In this document: positions 52,302 through 63,009 of the stretch, one piece after another | Numbering within the stretch: the first letter of the stretch is position 1 | How the letters are laid out: the number at the start of each line of letters is the position of its first letter | Assembly (NCBI GenBank): GCA_033961575.1 | Contig: CM066736.1 | Location: 8,713,501 to 8,777,500 of the forward strand | Origin: Aselliscus stoliczkanus | Taxonomy: Eukaryota > Chordata > Mammalia > Chiroptera > Hipposideridae | Direction of reading: 5' to 3' | Length of the DNA stretch: 64,000 nucleotides | The notes under the pieces: model-generated | Database searches by the model: none | What the model was told of the DNA's origin: nothing | Seen by the model: the letters and a program-made list of their open reading frames with translations, nothing else | Made by a program: the position numbers and the translations under genes

Positions 52302-52486
52302 GAGACGGCTGGTTAGCTCAGGTAGTTAGAACGCAGTGCTCATAACACCAAGGTTGCCAGTTTGATCCTCACATGGGCCACTGAGTTGTGTCCTCCACAA
52401 CTAGATTGAGACAACTGCTCGACTTGGAGCTGATGAGTCCTGAATAAACACACTGGTCCCCCTGCCCCCGAAAACAAATTTTTTTA
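52302..52486 (+). mobile_element. type C SINE
   Basis: gagacggctggttagctcag, gtagttagaacgcagtgctc, ataacaccaaggttgccagt, ttgatcctcacatgggccac, cctccacaactagattgaga and cgacttggagctgatgagtc, then tgaataaacacactggtccc. Perfect 13-bp duplication (aaaaggagacaca) at 52289-52301 and 52487-52499. This is the clearest bat-type SINE in the window. Confidence 0.95.
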
Positions 52487-52739
52487 AAAAGGAGACACAA
52501 CCGAGACCAGATTTACTGTCCCACCTTCCCCAACTAGGAAACCAGACAAAATATTGAACATAAGTTTCAGATATTGGACACCAAGCAGCCCAGGCTTCTG
52601 ATCCCCAAGAGGGAAGTAGATGATATGAGCTATATAAGAGTCAGCAGGACACAACACAAGGAGAGCAAACCCACAGAATGTGATGGCTTCCTGATCTCTT
52701 CCTCGAGGTAGAGATCAGAGTTCTAGACCACAAAACCCT

Positions 52740-52880
52740 GAGGGAGGCACTATTTTAAGCCACATTTTTACAAAGAGGGAAGCACGGCAGAGAAATGTTA
52801 AAAGGTTTGATTAAAGTCTGCATAGCTAGTATTAGGTAATGGAGCCGGGAATCGAACCCGGAGCCCACACTCCTTGCCAA
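52740..52880 (-). mobile_element. MIR, antisense
   Basis: cacatttttacaaagaggga, agcacggcagagaaatgtta, aagtctgcatagctagtatt and gagccgggaatcgaacccgg match antisense MIR. Confidence 0.75.
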
Positions 52881-53219
52881 AACCCGAACCTGTGAATGTC
52901 AGGCTAAAATATTTGGATGTTTTCTCTTTGCAATAGGAAACTATGGAGGGTTTCAGGAAAGAACTGGAGAGTGGCTTCAGCCAAAATGCAATCCTATCTC
53001 CACAGTGGAATAATTGCTTTTCTTTTCGGTCAGACCCCAAAAGACATTCAGCAAGAAACCCAAGGTGATCTATTAGCCAGGGTAAGAAGGCTGGGACTTA
53101 ACCCTTCAACTCTGACCCCCTGGGGAGAAGCAAAACATTTCTATTCTGTGCTGTGGATTTCTTGTCTTAATAAAGATGGAGCTGGGGGTAGAGGCAGTGG
53201 GGAGAAGGAGGTGTTTCTA

Positions 53220-53520
53220 ATTGGAGACAAAAAAAACCCCCTGCAATTTTATCTCAGCCTCAAGCGGAGATCAGCCATGCCAAAATCTCTGTATTATTGA
53301 TAACAATAACGGTGGCGATTATTATATTTTATTTTCCAATCGTGGTAATTATTGTACATTAAGTCATTAGCATTCATTATCCCTACAATGTGTAATTAGG
53401 ACAATGGTGGGTAGATTGCTCTTGACTGTAATGAAGTTTTTCTAATTGTAATTTATTGGCATCAAATTACCTTTCTTAAAATGAATCTGAACATCACACT
53501 CTTAATTCTGGGGAGGGGGG
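53220..53520. promoter_or_regulatory. candidate conserved noncoding element, homeodomain-rich
   Basis: This AT-rich, non-repetitive block carries many TAAT/ATTA cores: gtggtaattattgtacatta, agtcattagcattcattatc, gtgtaattaggacaatgg, tttttctaattgtaatttat, ggcatcaaattaccttt and cactcttaattctgg. Density of such cores without simple-repeat structure is the pattern of deeply conserved developmental enhancers. It is the strongest candidate in the window. Confidence 0.5.
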
Positions 53521-53539
53521 TGGCAATTCTTTTTAATTA

Positions 53540-54000
53540 ATGTTTCTTGTTTGTGTCATGCAGGGGGAGCTGGCCGACCAATCCAATCCCCTGTGTCTGC
53601 GAGGAAGTTAACCAAGAATATCAAATGCATTCTTGAATCAGCCATCTATCACGGCACATTTTTGTCCTCCCCATCCGCCTCCCCACTTCCATCTTTCTCT
53701 CCTCTCCTTCTAAGCAGCGGGCACAGGGGGAAGAAAACAAAAACTCACCATTTACCAACATGGTTCGCTGAGGAGACAAGAGACAATGATGCCGATTATT
53801 TAAGCCAATTTGTTGCAAAGTGTGAGAAGAATATATATATATATATTTTTCTCCTTCAAAAATGGCAGAAGAGCCAGCTTCTTCATGTTTTGGAGGACAT
53901 GGATATTGGTGGTGGCTTTGGGTTTTGTCATCTGCAAATTTTTATTGTGAGGTTCAATATAGGGTGGTGAGTCTTTCCCCTTCCCCATTCCTTTCCGATA
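53540..54000. promoter_or_regulatory. candidate conserved noncoding sequence, continuation
   Basis: ctggccgaccaatccaatcc, gtctgcgaggaagttaacca, agaatatcaaatgcattctt, gaatcagccatctatcacgg, aatgatgccgattatttaag and ccaatttgttgcaaagtgtg are non-repetitive. A TA run at 53830-53845 interrupts. The 139-aa frame through it has no domain and is considered spurious. Confidence 0.38.
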
Positions 54001-54440
54001 TAATTGGCTAAAGTGGCCTTTCCAAAAATATGAGTCTAGTCTTGTTTCTAGAAAGGCTGAGTGAGATGTCTCAAGACATTTATTTCTACTGTTGTAAAGT
54101 AAAATTGCCTACATTTGACTGGTTTTGACCTACAAAAATGGCAATTTAATGACTCACATGAATCTATTCGCTGGGATGGTAATCAATAAAATGACTCCTC
54201 CCCAAAGATGATTAGGAAGGAGAGGAAGGCCATTCATTAGTTTTTAGGCAACTGGATGAGTAGAAGGGTGTATGTAAGGGAGGGCATAAGAAAAGGTGGG
54301 GGCAGACTGAGGCTACATGGAGAGGAAGTGGCCTGGAGAAAGGGGCTGAACTTTGCTTGTCACCCATCATGTACCAAGCATAGATCAGGCCCTTTCTGTG
54401 CAGCAGTAAAGTCACCTCCTCAAGGTGGTAAGTGGTTCCA
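54001..54440. other. unassigned sequence
   Basis: AT-rich, non-repetitive at 54000-54200; no gene. Confidence 0.45.
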
Positions 54441-54488
54441 CCTCAGTCTCTCTTTTTTAAAAAATTATTATTATTATTATTATTATTT

Positions 54489-54593
54489 TTTTTTTTTTTT
54501 GAGGGCAGTGTCACTGGCCCTCATATGTGGGACCGAACTGGGACCGCTGGCTTTCCAAGCTAGCGCTTAACCACTGCACCACTCGGCCAGCCC
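54489..54593 (-). mobile_element. type A tRNA-derived SINE next to (TTA)n
   Basis: T-run, gagggcagtgtcactggccc, tcatatgtgggaccgaactg, ggctttccaagctagcgctt, gcaccactcggccagccc. A (TTA)n run at 54465-54487 precedes it. Flanks acctcagtctct (54440-54451) and acccagtctct (about 54621-54631) may be the target duplication, which would put the TTA run inside the insertion. Confidence 0.88.
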
Positions 54594-54631
54594 TTCATTA
54601 CATTGTTTTGTTTTTTTTTCACCCAGTCTCT

Positions 54632-55465
54632 TGAAATTCCAAACATCTGCACTTTCTACAGCTCCACCCTGCCCAGAAATGAATCACTATCAGTTATTCA
54701 CACCTTAGACCAGATATGAGACCAGCCTGGTCTTCTACCTACTAAAGTTGACCTTAGTTTCCCAGTAAAGAGATGTTAGCTTGGATACGCTAGAAAGGAA
54801 GACTTTTTAGGTCCTGAAATCCTAAAATCCTACTGCCACTGAAATCTGACCTAGGAGGCAGATGTCTCCTTCATTTATTCATGGGGACCCCTTCAGGTTG
54901 GTTTGGGTAGGAAGACTTTGGCCTCGTGCAGTTGGGGTCTGGTGCCACTTCTATGCTGAGGCTCCAGGAGAACACGTGACCTCTGATGGCCTTCATGCAT
55001 AAGGGGCTCATGAGGCTACCAGCTGCCTGGTTAGCCTCTAGAGAAGACACTTCCCTGGTCCGTGGAGGCTGGGAAAGGGCTTGGATCTATAATCAGGACT
55101 TGAGGAATCTTGGCAAGTTACTAAAAACCAGCACTTTGGGTCTGATTAATTAATTGGCAGAACTCATGGACAAAGTTGCTGCCTTCTAAGAGATGCTGAA
55201 AGCCTTTTGGCCCCATCCTGGTCTGGTTCTGTGAACCTGGGAGTGGCATTGGATGCTTCAGCACCAAGGACAGAGGTCAAGCTGGCTGGCTACACACAGT
55301 CCACCCCAAACAGGCCAGAACAGGGGGGCCTTTTAAGATGAGCTACACACAATCCTAGAGTTTCTAGGGATCTCCTGGGGTCATCTTGTTCAATCCCCTG
55401 CCTTCTCAGGTGGCACTCCTCTTTCTTGTCTCTCAGGACAAGAACGCTGATCCCTTTATGTTATG
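54632..55465. other. unassigned sequence
   Basis: No recognised transposon or gene. No long open frame either. Confidence 0.5.
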
Positions 55466-55469
55466 ATCT

Positions 55470-55620
55470 TATTCTAGCCCTGCCACTTACTTAGCTGGGA
55501 AAATTTGTAAAATGGATGACTGAAAATCAGGCTCTGAAGATTAAAGAAATTCTGCGTGTAAAAGATCATAGCACAGTACTTGGCCCAGTGAGCACTCAAT
55601 AAGGGGCAATCACTGCTATT
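55470..55620 (+). mobile_element. MIR fragment
   Basis: tagccctgccacttacttag, ctctgaagattaaagaaatt, gatcatagcacagtacttgg and cccagtgagcactcaataag match MIR with an internal deletion. Confidence 0.65.
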
Positions 55621-55739
55621 GTTCTGGAAACTGAGTTTATAGCCGTTATTAATAATAATGATAATGGGTTTTTGGAAAAGTCATTTTTTTCTGTTTTTCG
55701 TTGCAAAAATGCGTCATGACTTTTCTGACAACCCAATAG

Positions 55740-55960
55740 TAACTTCCTTTTATTGAGTGCCTACTGTGTGCTAGGTCCTGTCTTAAATGCTATAAACATC
55801 TCACTTAATACCCTCACCAACCCTGTTACAGATGAGAAGTTGAGCCAGGGAAAGGTTAAGGAACTTGGCTAAGGTCACACAACTGCTAAGTGGCCGAGCA
55901 GGAATTTGAACCAGGGTGGTCTGGTAGCAGAGCCTACATTTATACCATGAAGTCAGATGG
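55740..55960 (-). mobile_element. MIR, antisense
   Basis: ttttattgagtgcctactgt, gtgctaggtcctgtcttaaa, accaaccctgttacagatga, aggttaaggaacttggctaa, ggtcacacaactgctaagtg and ggaatttgaaccagggtggt make a near-complete antisense MIR. Confidence 0.92.
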
Positions 55961-56165
55961 TTTGTTATAGTTCAGCTATGAGCACTCAACAACTAGAAAC
56001 TATTATTATTATTAATTATTATATTATTACCACAAGAACCAGCACCATTTCTCTACCATGAGTGTTAATTAGTTCTCTTCCTTCTCCCAGTCCTTTCACA
56101 AAAATAGGCTTTGATCAAGGGGCAGATGGACTAAAGAGAAGGGTGCCATGAAGAAAACAAAGGTC
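55961..56165. other. AT-rich unassigned sequence
   Basis: Includes an ATT/TTA run at 56001-56029. No gene. Confidence 0.45.
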
Positions 56166-56169
56166 CCCC

Positions 56170-56425
56170 AAGAGAAAGCATGAGGCACAGTGCTGGGAAC
56201 CCTGGGAGGATGTACAGACAACTCCTAGCTTTTGGGAGCTCCCAGGCTAGGAGGCGAGGTAGACAAGGGTACAGATAACCACAGAACCAGGTGTATAATA
56301 CCACAGGTAAGACACCAAATACTATGGGAAATCAGGAAAGAGAGCGGTTTTCATTAGGGAGTAGCTTGATGGAGGACTTCATGGAGGAGGGGACCTTTGA
56401 GCTAGGATGCTAAGATGTGCAGGAT
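56170..56425 (+). mobile_element. ancient LINE-like repeat fragment
   Basis: gcacagtgctgggaaccctg, ttgggagctcccaggctagg, accacagaaccaggtgtata, gagtagcttgatggaggact, tcatggaggaggggaccttt and gagctaggatgctaag follow the old family. Confidence 0.55.
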
Positions 56426-56464
56426 TGGGACAGCATGCCAGAGACAAGAGGCTGAACTGGGCAC

Positions 56465-56600
56465 TGGACTGGGTTGCTTTCCTTCCCCCTCTTCCTCATT
56501 CCTCCATCCTTCTCGCCTCTCCTTCCCCCTCTCCTCTTTACCTCCCTCCTTCCTCCGCCTCTCCCTGCTCTTCCTTTTCTTTCTTCTCTCCACCCTAAAT
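56465..56600. repeat. pyrimidine-rich tract
   Basis: CTTCCCCCTC/CCTCCTTCC words. Overlapping frames here are Ser/Pro/Leu-rich artefacts. Confidence 0.8.
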
Positions 56601-56859
56601 TATTTCATAACAAAGGATTGACTCACCCCATCAGGGGATCTGCCAGATACTCAGAACATGAACCCAGATACGCCTTCCTCACTGTTTCAGACTCCAGGCT
56701 TGGAGTTGACATGGAAGCTGGATGGAAATTGGGGCAAATTCTGTTGTGGTTGAGGCAGCACCTTTGTTGAGGACAAAAGCTTAATACCCACTCCCAGGAA
56801 AGGCAGTGTGAGAATGGCTTCCATCCAGTAGCTGCATGGCTGCTCCTGCAAATTTTACC

Positions 56860-56985
56860 CTGTAAAAATGAGAATGAAATGGGGGTTCCCTTTTCACAGG
56901 ATCGTCGTGAGGGTTAAATGAAATCATCTACATAAACGTCTTTAGCATCATGCCAGGCACTTAGTAGATGCTAAAAAAAAAGTTC
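56860..56985 (+). mobile_element. MIR 3' half
   Basis: ccctgtaaaaatgagaatga, cgtcgtgagggttaaatgaa, catcatgccaggcacttagt, agatgctaaaa are the MIR 3' half. Confidence 0.75.
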
Positions 56986-56989
56986 CCTT

Positions 56990-57310
56990 CCCATCTCCTT
57001 TAATTAATGAATCTCTATATTTAAAATGGGGTCTCTGGCTTCAGCGTGGCAGCAGGTCCTGATGGGGTTGCTGGCAGAGGAGATGGAAGGCAGGGGAGAC
57101 TATCTCACTCGTGATGGGGCGAAGGTGGGCAGCGTAAATCTAATTTCTCGGCGAAAGCTGCAATTTCCCAGCCCTTTTAATTATTTTTTTTTTATGATGG
57201 ATACAAATTAAAAATAAACTGTGTGTCTCGATCACAGCAGGGATTAAAACTGTTCCTTAATTGTTATCTTTGAATCAATCTAGCTTCCATTAGCTCTGCT
57301 TCCTGAGGTA
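56990..57310. promoter_or_regulatory. candidate conserved noncoding element
   Basis: Non-repetitive: cctttaattaatgaatctct, atatttaaaatggggtctct, ctcactcgtgatggggcgaa, gcgtaaatctaatttctcgg, cagcccttttaattattttt, ggatacaaattaaaaataaa, ttccttaattgttatctttg and aatcaatctagcttccatta. Repeated TAATTA/TTAATT cores, GC-rich centre and flanking AT arms match the enhancer-like blocks at 53.2 and 49.5 kb. Confidence 0.45.
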
Positions 57311-57316
57311 TAATTG

Positions 57317-57318
<2 letters not shown>

Positions 57319-57354
<36 letters not shown>
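57319..57354. repeat. (GT)18 microsatellite
   Basis: Uninterrupted GT array directly after the candidate element. Confidence 0.97.
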
Positions 57355-57356
<2 letters not shown>

Positions 57357-57649
57357 TTCCTGGTTTTGTGGGAAAGGCACCTATCTTTATTTGATGTGCC
57401 CAGTTGTCATTTGCAAACTCCCATTTCCTTTTTTTCCTTCTTCTTTGCTAAATACCTTGAGGGACAGTAGATTTGAGGGGACTCGAACACTAGATTCTTC
57501 ATCACCATCCCATTATTCCTAAAATGTTTATTTCAAAAACCAATGTGCTGTGTATTATATACAAAGGCGCACTTTTTGATTGGGCTAAGGATGTGAGTGG
57601 TGACCTACAGTCCATACACCAGGAACGGTTAAGCTCGATTTCTTCCTAA

Positions 57650-57780
57650 ATGAGGACTTCTCTAAACTGTGAGCTCCACAAGGGCAGGGGTACCTGTCTG
57701 TTTTGCTCACTGCTGTATCTCTAGAACCTAGAACTGTGCCTGGTACCTGGTCGGGTCTCTTGAAATATTAATTGATTTAA
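57650..57780 (+). mobile_element. L2 3' end
   Basis: aactgtgagctccacaaggg, caggggtacctgtctgtttt, gctcactgctgtatctctag, aacctagaactgtgcctggt make an L2 terminus. Confidence 0.85.
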
Positions 57781-57944
57781 CTCAAGCATGTCCCTAGGAG
57801 AACAGTATACAAACACACAATGCTAAGTCCATAGATAGGCAGTGCTCAGGAAAACACAGTCCCTGTTCATTTTTATCACAGATTATCGAAGCTCAGATGG
57901 GCCATCCTGAGACCATTTTTCCCCTTAAATTATGTTTTAACATG

Positions 57945-58330
57945 TGCAATCTTACTAGTTGCTATTATCAAGCCCTTGCTATATATCCATAGTACTTTAA
58001 ATCTATCATTGCTAATTCTCAGACACTCTTTTTTTTTTTTTTTTTAAAAGGATTTTATTGGGGAACTGTTTTTCCAGGACCCATCAGCTCCACGTCAAGT
58101 AGATGTCTTCAATCTAGTTGTGGAGGGCGCAGCTCCGTGGCCTATGCGGGGATCCAACAAGCAACCCTGATGTTATGAGCCTGCACTCTAACCACCTGAG
58201 CTAACCCACCGCCCCTCAGACACTCTTAAAGAGATAGAATCATTTGCCCAAAGTCCCAGCTGGGGATAGGGGCTGGGATTTGAACTCATGTCTGCCAGTC
58301 TCCTGATGTTCACGATCTCCCTGGTCTCTC
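57945..58330 (-). mobile_element. MIR, antisense, split by a SINE
   Basis: Left part caagcccttgctatatatcc and gctaattctcagacactc; right part atagaatcatttgcccaaag, tcccagctggggataggggc and tgggatttgaactcatgtct. The type C SINE at 58031-58214 interrupts it. Confidence 0.65.
58031..58214 (-). mobile_element. type C SINE
   Basis: T-run, ggattttattggggaactgt, aggacccatcagctccacgt, cttcaatctagttgtggagg, gcgcagctccgtggcctatg, ggatccaacaagcaaccctg, accacctgagctaacccacc. Perfect 13-bp duplication ctcagacactctt at 58018-58030 and 58215-58227. Confidence 0.95.
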
Positions 58331-58339
58331 TTCTTCTCT

Positions 58340-58900
58340 ACCTCAACTCATTTATTTATTGCAACTAAGCAAAGTAAGGGATTTTGGCCCCACTTTTCGG
58401 GTGAAGAAAATGAGACCCGGTGAGGAGTCTTATTATTCACGTGGAGGTGAGTAGGTGTCATACATCGCGTGTGTGGGGACCTCATGCTATTGGCCTGTGT
58501 ATAAAGTGTGGGTTGCTACCACAGCCTGCCCTGCTTTCCTATGCTGGGCATCTAACCAGATGGAAATTTAAAAATGAGAACTTTGAAAAACAAAAACGAG
58601 GACTTGGAATCTAATAAAGTTCATATACGGAGAGAATGGCTGCATGATTCTCTCAGCCAGAAGCTTAGAGGAAATTGTATAACTAGAAAGGGGTTAAGCA
58701 GCATGCTTGGGAAACAAATGGAGCATTTGTTCATATATGCTTTGCACAAATATTTGAGTACCTACTATGTGGGTAGGAAGTTCTGGGGGACTCGGCCTGC
58801 GGGGTGCAGTGAAAGTGGGGAGAAGGTATGAGAGGTAAGCTCATTAGATGTTGGGATGAGGGAGAAGAAGGGGTGAAGTTTCAAAGAGAATAACTGCATA
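58340..58900. other. mostly unassigned; old repeat fragments
   Basis: ttcgggtgaagaaaatgaga (58398-58417) is MIR-like. gcacaaatatttgagtacct and actatgtgggtaggaag (58745-58782) fit the old LINE-like family. No gene. Confidence 0.4.
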
Positions 58901-59480
58901 AAAATTCATAAACAGTGCTGGCCGCGTGGCGCGGTGGTTAAGCAGCCCTGGGTCAGGTCCCACATATGAGAGCCAGTGACACAGCCCTCAAAAAACAAAA
59001 CAAAACAAAAAAATTCATAAACAGACAAAGCATCTCACAAATATTGAGTGAAACAAAAAGCCAGATTCAACTAAGCACATACTGTATGAGCTCACTTACA
59101 TGAAGTTCAAGAAAAGACCAAAAACTCAGTGGTCACATAGAAGTCAGAATAGTGGATGAATCAACTGGGGCACTTCTTGTGGTGGTGGGGAAGACACACA
59201 AGGGGTCTTGTGGGAGCTGGAAGGTTCCAGATCTTGGATCTGGGTGGTGGTTATAGGGGTGTGTACACCGGTGACAATTCATTGAGCTGGACACTTAAAA
59301 TGAGTGCACTTAACTGTGTGTAAGTTGTGTAATAAATATAAGAGTGATAAATGAGTAAAAGCATAAAAATACAAATAAGCAGAAACGAAAAGAAATAATT
59401 TTAAAAAGTAAAAGGAGCAATTACAGAAAGTGTGGCTTTAATAATTAAAAACATAGAAGAGTGTAAAAAATAAAAGATGT
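58890..59480 (+). mobile_element. old L1 3' region, with a SINE insertion near its start
   Basis: agcacatactgtatgagctc, acttacatgaagttcaagaa, agtcagaatagtggatgaat, gaaggttccagatcttggat, ggtggttataggggtgtgta, attcattgagctggacactt, aaaatgagtgcacttaactg match L1 3' UTR words. The type A SINE at 58916-59008 interrupts the upstream part. Confidence 0.75.
58916..59008 (+). mobile_element. type A SINE with internal deletion
   Basis: tgctggccgcgtggcgcggt, ggttaagcagccctgggtca, ggtcccacatatgagagcca, gtgacacagccctc, then CAAAA tail. About 21 bases that normally form the ctggcttgggaagccag hairpin are missing between A-box and B-box. Perfect 16-bp duplication (aaaaattcataaacag) at 58900-58915 and 59009-59024. 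Confidence 0.94.
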
Positions 59481-59529
59481 TTGAAGATTATGATGCCCCA
59501 TAAAAGGACACCCAGCTCTCTGGGTATTT

Positions 59530-59775
59530 AAAAAAAATTTTTAAATTGTTTTTTCATTTTCAGTTACAGTTGACATTCAATATTATTTTATATTAGTCTC
59601 AGCTGTACAGAGACTAATGTGGTTAGACATTTATATAACTTATCCAGTGATTCCTGTTCCCCATCCTTCCCGATTAATCTAGTCTCCGCCTGGCACTCTT
59701 CCTATACACAGTTGTTGCAACATTACTGATTATATTCTCTATGCCGTACTTACGTCCCTGTGGCTATTTTGATAT
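59530..59775 (-). mobile_element. L1 3' end fragment, antisense
   Basis: tttcagttacagttgacatt, caatattattttatattagt, ggttagacatttatataact, gtctccgcctggcactcttc and tattctctatgccgtactta match an L1 terminal segment common in Laurasiatherian genomes. Confidence 0.6.
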
Positions 59776-60390
59776 CTTGAGACTCTGCTTTGAGTTGAAA
59801 AATTAGGTTCCATTCCCAACAGGAGTTTCACCTAGGACACTACGTGGAGCGCCCGTGAATTGGGGACAGCTTTCGTGAACATCATATGAGTATCGACACA
59901 GAAGGCTCCCTGTCTATGGACCATCATCACAGGCTTGGGATCCTGCAATGGTCATTCGTGCTGTTCCCAGAGGTGTGGTTCTCTGCTTGCCAGGCATGTG
60001 CTAGGAATGTGCTGCTTAGCCAGTTGAAGGAAGCCATGCAACTTGCTTTGGTCAATGTCACATTCTCTACTCTCCTGGTTTCTGGTGAAAAAAAAAAAAA
60101 TCACAGTGTCATCTATGTTGAGTCTTTCTGAGTTTCCCTTTGCAATCATGGAAGGTTGGGGCCAGAGGGTGCCTCTGTCAAGCTGGGACCTCAAGTTACC
60201 ACAAGGGTCAGAGCCTCTTTGCTAACCCACAATGCAAGGAGAATGTTGGTTACCATAGCAAAACTTAGCCCACACAGACACACACAACAGCTCTCCTGGG
60301 ACAATACACTTAGATGCCAGGTGGATTTTTCTGGGGTGGATTGCTTTGTTATTATTTAGGAACCCATATACAGAAAGGTTTTATTTTATA
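59776..60390. other. unassigned sequence, possibly old LTR
   Basis: actacgtggagcgcccgtga, gtatcgacacagaaggctcc and gttggggccagagggtgcct are not recognised. Weak resemblance to an old LTR cannot be confirmed. No gene. Confidence 0.4.
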
Positions 60391-60399
60391 CCTCATGAT

Positions 60400-60935
60400 A
60401 ATAAAACACCAGAAATGATCTAAATAATTTTCAACAGATGACTGGTTAGAATGAAATCCTAATACAGCCATTGAACATAAAAGAATAGAAGATAGAGAAC
60501 TTTACCTATGAATATGGATTTGTAAAAATGTGTATACACACAGGCAAAAGAGCATGCAATACACTAAAATGTCACTAATGATTCACTGTAGTGAAAGGGG
60601 GTTACAAGGAATTTTGGGGGTGATTTTCCATACTTAGAATCAGTAAAAAAAAATACAACTATGAATTCAAAAATATTGTTTAAGAAGAGTTGTGAAATAA
60701 GATAAAAATAAGTTTTACATAAAGTTTTTTTATGCAAAGTAGAGAAAGGGTACAAGATGTATACAGAATAAGGTGAAACTTGAATATTTCTGCATTGGCA
60801 AAAAACAAAGACTGGAAGGATACATACTAAGATGGGTTGTCTGGGGAGTGTGATTTAGAAAGCTTTCTAGAAACTTCACTTTTTCTGGATTTTCCCACTT
60901 TCTATGATAAGCACGTATTAGTTTTGTAATAAGAG
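60400..60935 (+). mobile_element. old L1 3' region
   Basis: gaacataaaagaatagaaga, tgcaatacactaaaatgtca, ctaatgattcactgtagtga, ctggattttcccactttcta and tgataagcacgtattagttt, then tgtaataag, are words of old L1 3' ends. Confidence 0.6.
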
Positions 60936-61475
60936 ATGCTGTAAAGACCCGTGCCAGTCCCGGTATCTTGGTAAATCCTAAAATGCCTCTTCCACTTCCT
61001 GTCTCTCAGAGCCCTAGCTCCTCTCATCTGTTTTATTAGCATCGAGACTTGTCCTTCTCGTAGATTGACTGGGGTAAAATGGAATCCTAATTTCTAGTGG
61101 TTCTGTTTTGACTTGGCTCTGAAAAAACAAAGCAAATCAACACCAAAAAACAATGCCACGCTCCCTGAAAAAAAATTAATAGGAACCGCATAGTTTTCAC
61201 TCAAAGAGCTGATAACACAGATATACACACCCAGTTTAACACAGTGACAGTAACCCATATGCACTTTCTAGAAATTGCCAGAACCAATTGCTGTTTCCAT
61301 GGAAGACTTCTTTCAAAGTTTTCTTCCAAAGATGTGATGTATGGTTGACTTTCTTAGGCTGGCAGAGAACGTGGAAGAAAATGAGCAGCTCCTTGTGTGC
61401 CATCGCTGGCCAATCCAGGGAGGGTCCTCCCTGCCCCTGAAGACTGCTGGGCTAACCTGGCTGTGGCCCTGAGGG
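60936..61475. other. unassigned sequence
   Basis: No recognised element. AT-moderate text such as ggcattgtcatcttcgg was not found; nothing coding. Confidence 0.4.
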
Positions 61476-61479
61476 TCCC

Positions 61480-61815
61480 CAAACCTCCCCCGCCCATGCC
61501 CATGCTCTGTCCCCTGCCCACATCCTTTTCCTCAGCCTCTCGGGTGGCTCCATATTCCTTCTAACCTTCCTATAGGCAATTTCCTCCATCCTGAAGCCCC
61601 TTCTTTCTCTCCTCACTTGGCAGAGTCCCAGCTGGCGACCAATTCTTTCTTGGTGTGCTTATGTGTCCAATACCTGCCCTTCGCACTGGATGTGCACTCC
61701 AAGAGGGCACAGAATTTGTCTGTTTTGCTCACTGCTGTGTCCCCAGAGCCTAGGACAGTGCCTGGCACCTAGTAGCCACTCACCTAATGTTTGTTGAATG
61801 AATGAATAAATGAAT
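61480..61815 (+). mobile_element. L2 3' end
   Basis: cctcacttggcagagtccca, ttgcactggatgtgc-like text, ctgttttgctcactgctgtg, tccccagagcctaggacagt, gcctggcacctagtagccac and tttgttgaatgaatgaataa form a clear L2 terminus, with upstream similarity decaying. Confidence 0.82.
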
Positions 61816-62080
61816 GAAAGAAACTCATGTAAGTCTGAATCACCCATGCCCACCCTGGTAGAAAGAGGACCCCAGGGGTCCAGTCTCTTTGTCTTTGGTC
61901 AGTTGGGTTCTCTGACCCAGAGCCACAACATGACTTTCATGGGCTCCTTCTCCCATAAAAAACACAAACAAAAAAAAACATGAAAAGTTATATTTCCTGA
62001 CTGTGTTGGTATAAAGATAAATATAGTCCAGGCTGGATACTTGACAAGATCTGCATTTCTGCATTAAGATCATATTTTTT
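61816..62080. other. unassigned sequence
   Basis: No recognised element or gene; A-rich run at 61960-61985. Confidence 0.45.
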
Positions 62081-62086
62081 CTTTGA

Positions 62087-62195
62087 ATTTTTTTTTTTTT
62101 TTGAGGGCAGTGTTACTGGCCCTCACATGTGGGACCAAACCGGGGCCGTTGGCTTCCCAAGCCGGCGCTTAACCACTGCGCCACTCTGCTGGCCC
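62087..62195 (-). mobile_element. type A tRNA-derived SINE
   Basis: T-run, gagggcagtgttactggccc, tcacatgtgggaccaaaccg, ttggcttcccaagccggcgc, gccactctgctggccc. Target duplication ttttctttga at 62077-62086 and 62196-62205. Confidence 0.92.
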
Positions 62196-62299
62196 TTTTC
62201 TTTGATTTTAAAGGGAATTAACGTTAAAAAAATTTCGGGGTCCCCAAGCACCGTGTCTACTGTGCCTAAGTGAAGGCATCAGCCTTGTGTTGATTCAGT

Positions 62300-62690
62300 C
62301 CCCTGTTCATTCATTCATTCACCCATTCATTTATTTATTCCACAAGAAATTGTAGAGAACTTTCTCAATGCCAAGACCTGGGGATCCCGTGGTGGGCAGG
62401 AACAGCCACTGTCCCTGCCTTCACATCACTGGTATTTTACCAGGGCACACAGATGTTGAACAAACACGCCAAGAAACAATTGTGTAACCACCTGGTTAGA
62501 AGGTCTTTTGAAAGCCAAGAACAAGGAGATGTGAGGTGGTCTGGTGGAGAGGGAGGGTCAGTAGCGGCGCTTTCCCAATCTGAGCTGCAAGTTAACTCTG
62601 CCAAGAGGGTGAGAAAAGCATCCTAGGCAGAGAGACCCTGGTATGAGCAAAGGTCCTGAGGCAGGCTTGTAGAGGAACTAGCTGGAGGCC
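62300..62690 (+). mobile_element. ancient LINE-like repeat, long copy
   Basis: An ATTC run (62307-62340), cacaagaaattgtagagaac, caatgccaagacctggggat, cactgtccctgccttcacat, tgttgaacaaacacgccaag, aggcagagagaccctggtat and gagcaaaggtcctgaggcag follow the old family from start to end, the longest such copy here. Confidence 0.6.
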
Positions 62691-62960
62691 AGAGGTTTGG
62701 GGGAGAGAGAGGGACAGGGACCTCATGTGCTTCTTGAGTCTTGTTAGGAAGCCACAGCTGTCCCCTAGGACTCTTGTCCCCTTATCCCTGATTCTCATTC
62801 CCCCATTCTCATCCCAAACTAGTCAAGGAAACCTAGGCCACCAGGCTCTGGGCACACAGCAAGCATCCGGGAGGGCCGGTTTGATTAGATCACTGTCAGC
62901 AAGGACGGGAGGTTAATTGCTATTCTCTTTGTGAGTCTGGCTTGGCGGGGCAGCTCTGCT

Positions 62961-62963
<3 letters not shown>

Positions 62964-63007
<44 letters not shown>
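62964..63007. repeat. (GT)22 microsatellite
   Basis: Forty-four bases of uninterrupted GT. Confidence 0.97.
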
Positions 63008-63009
<2 letters not shown>

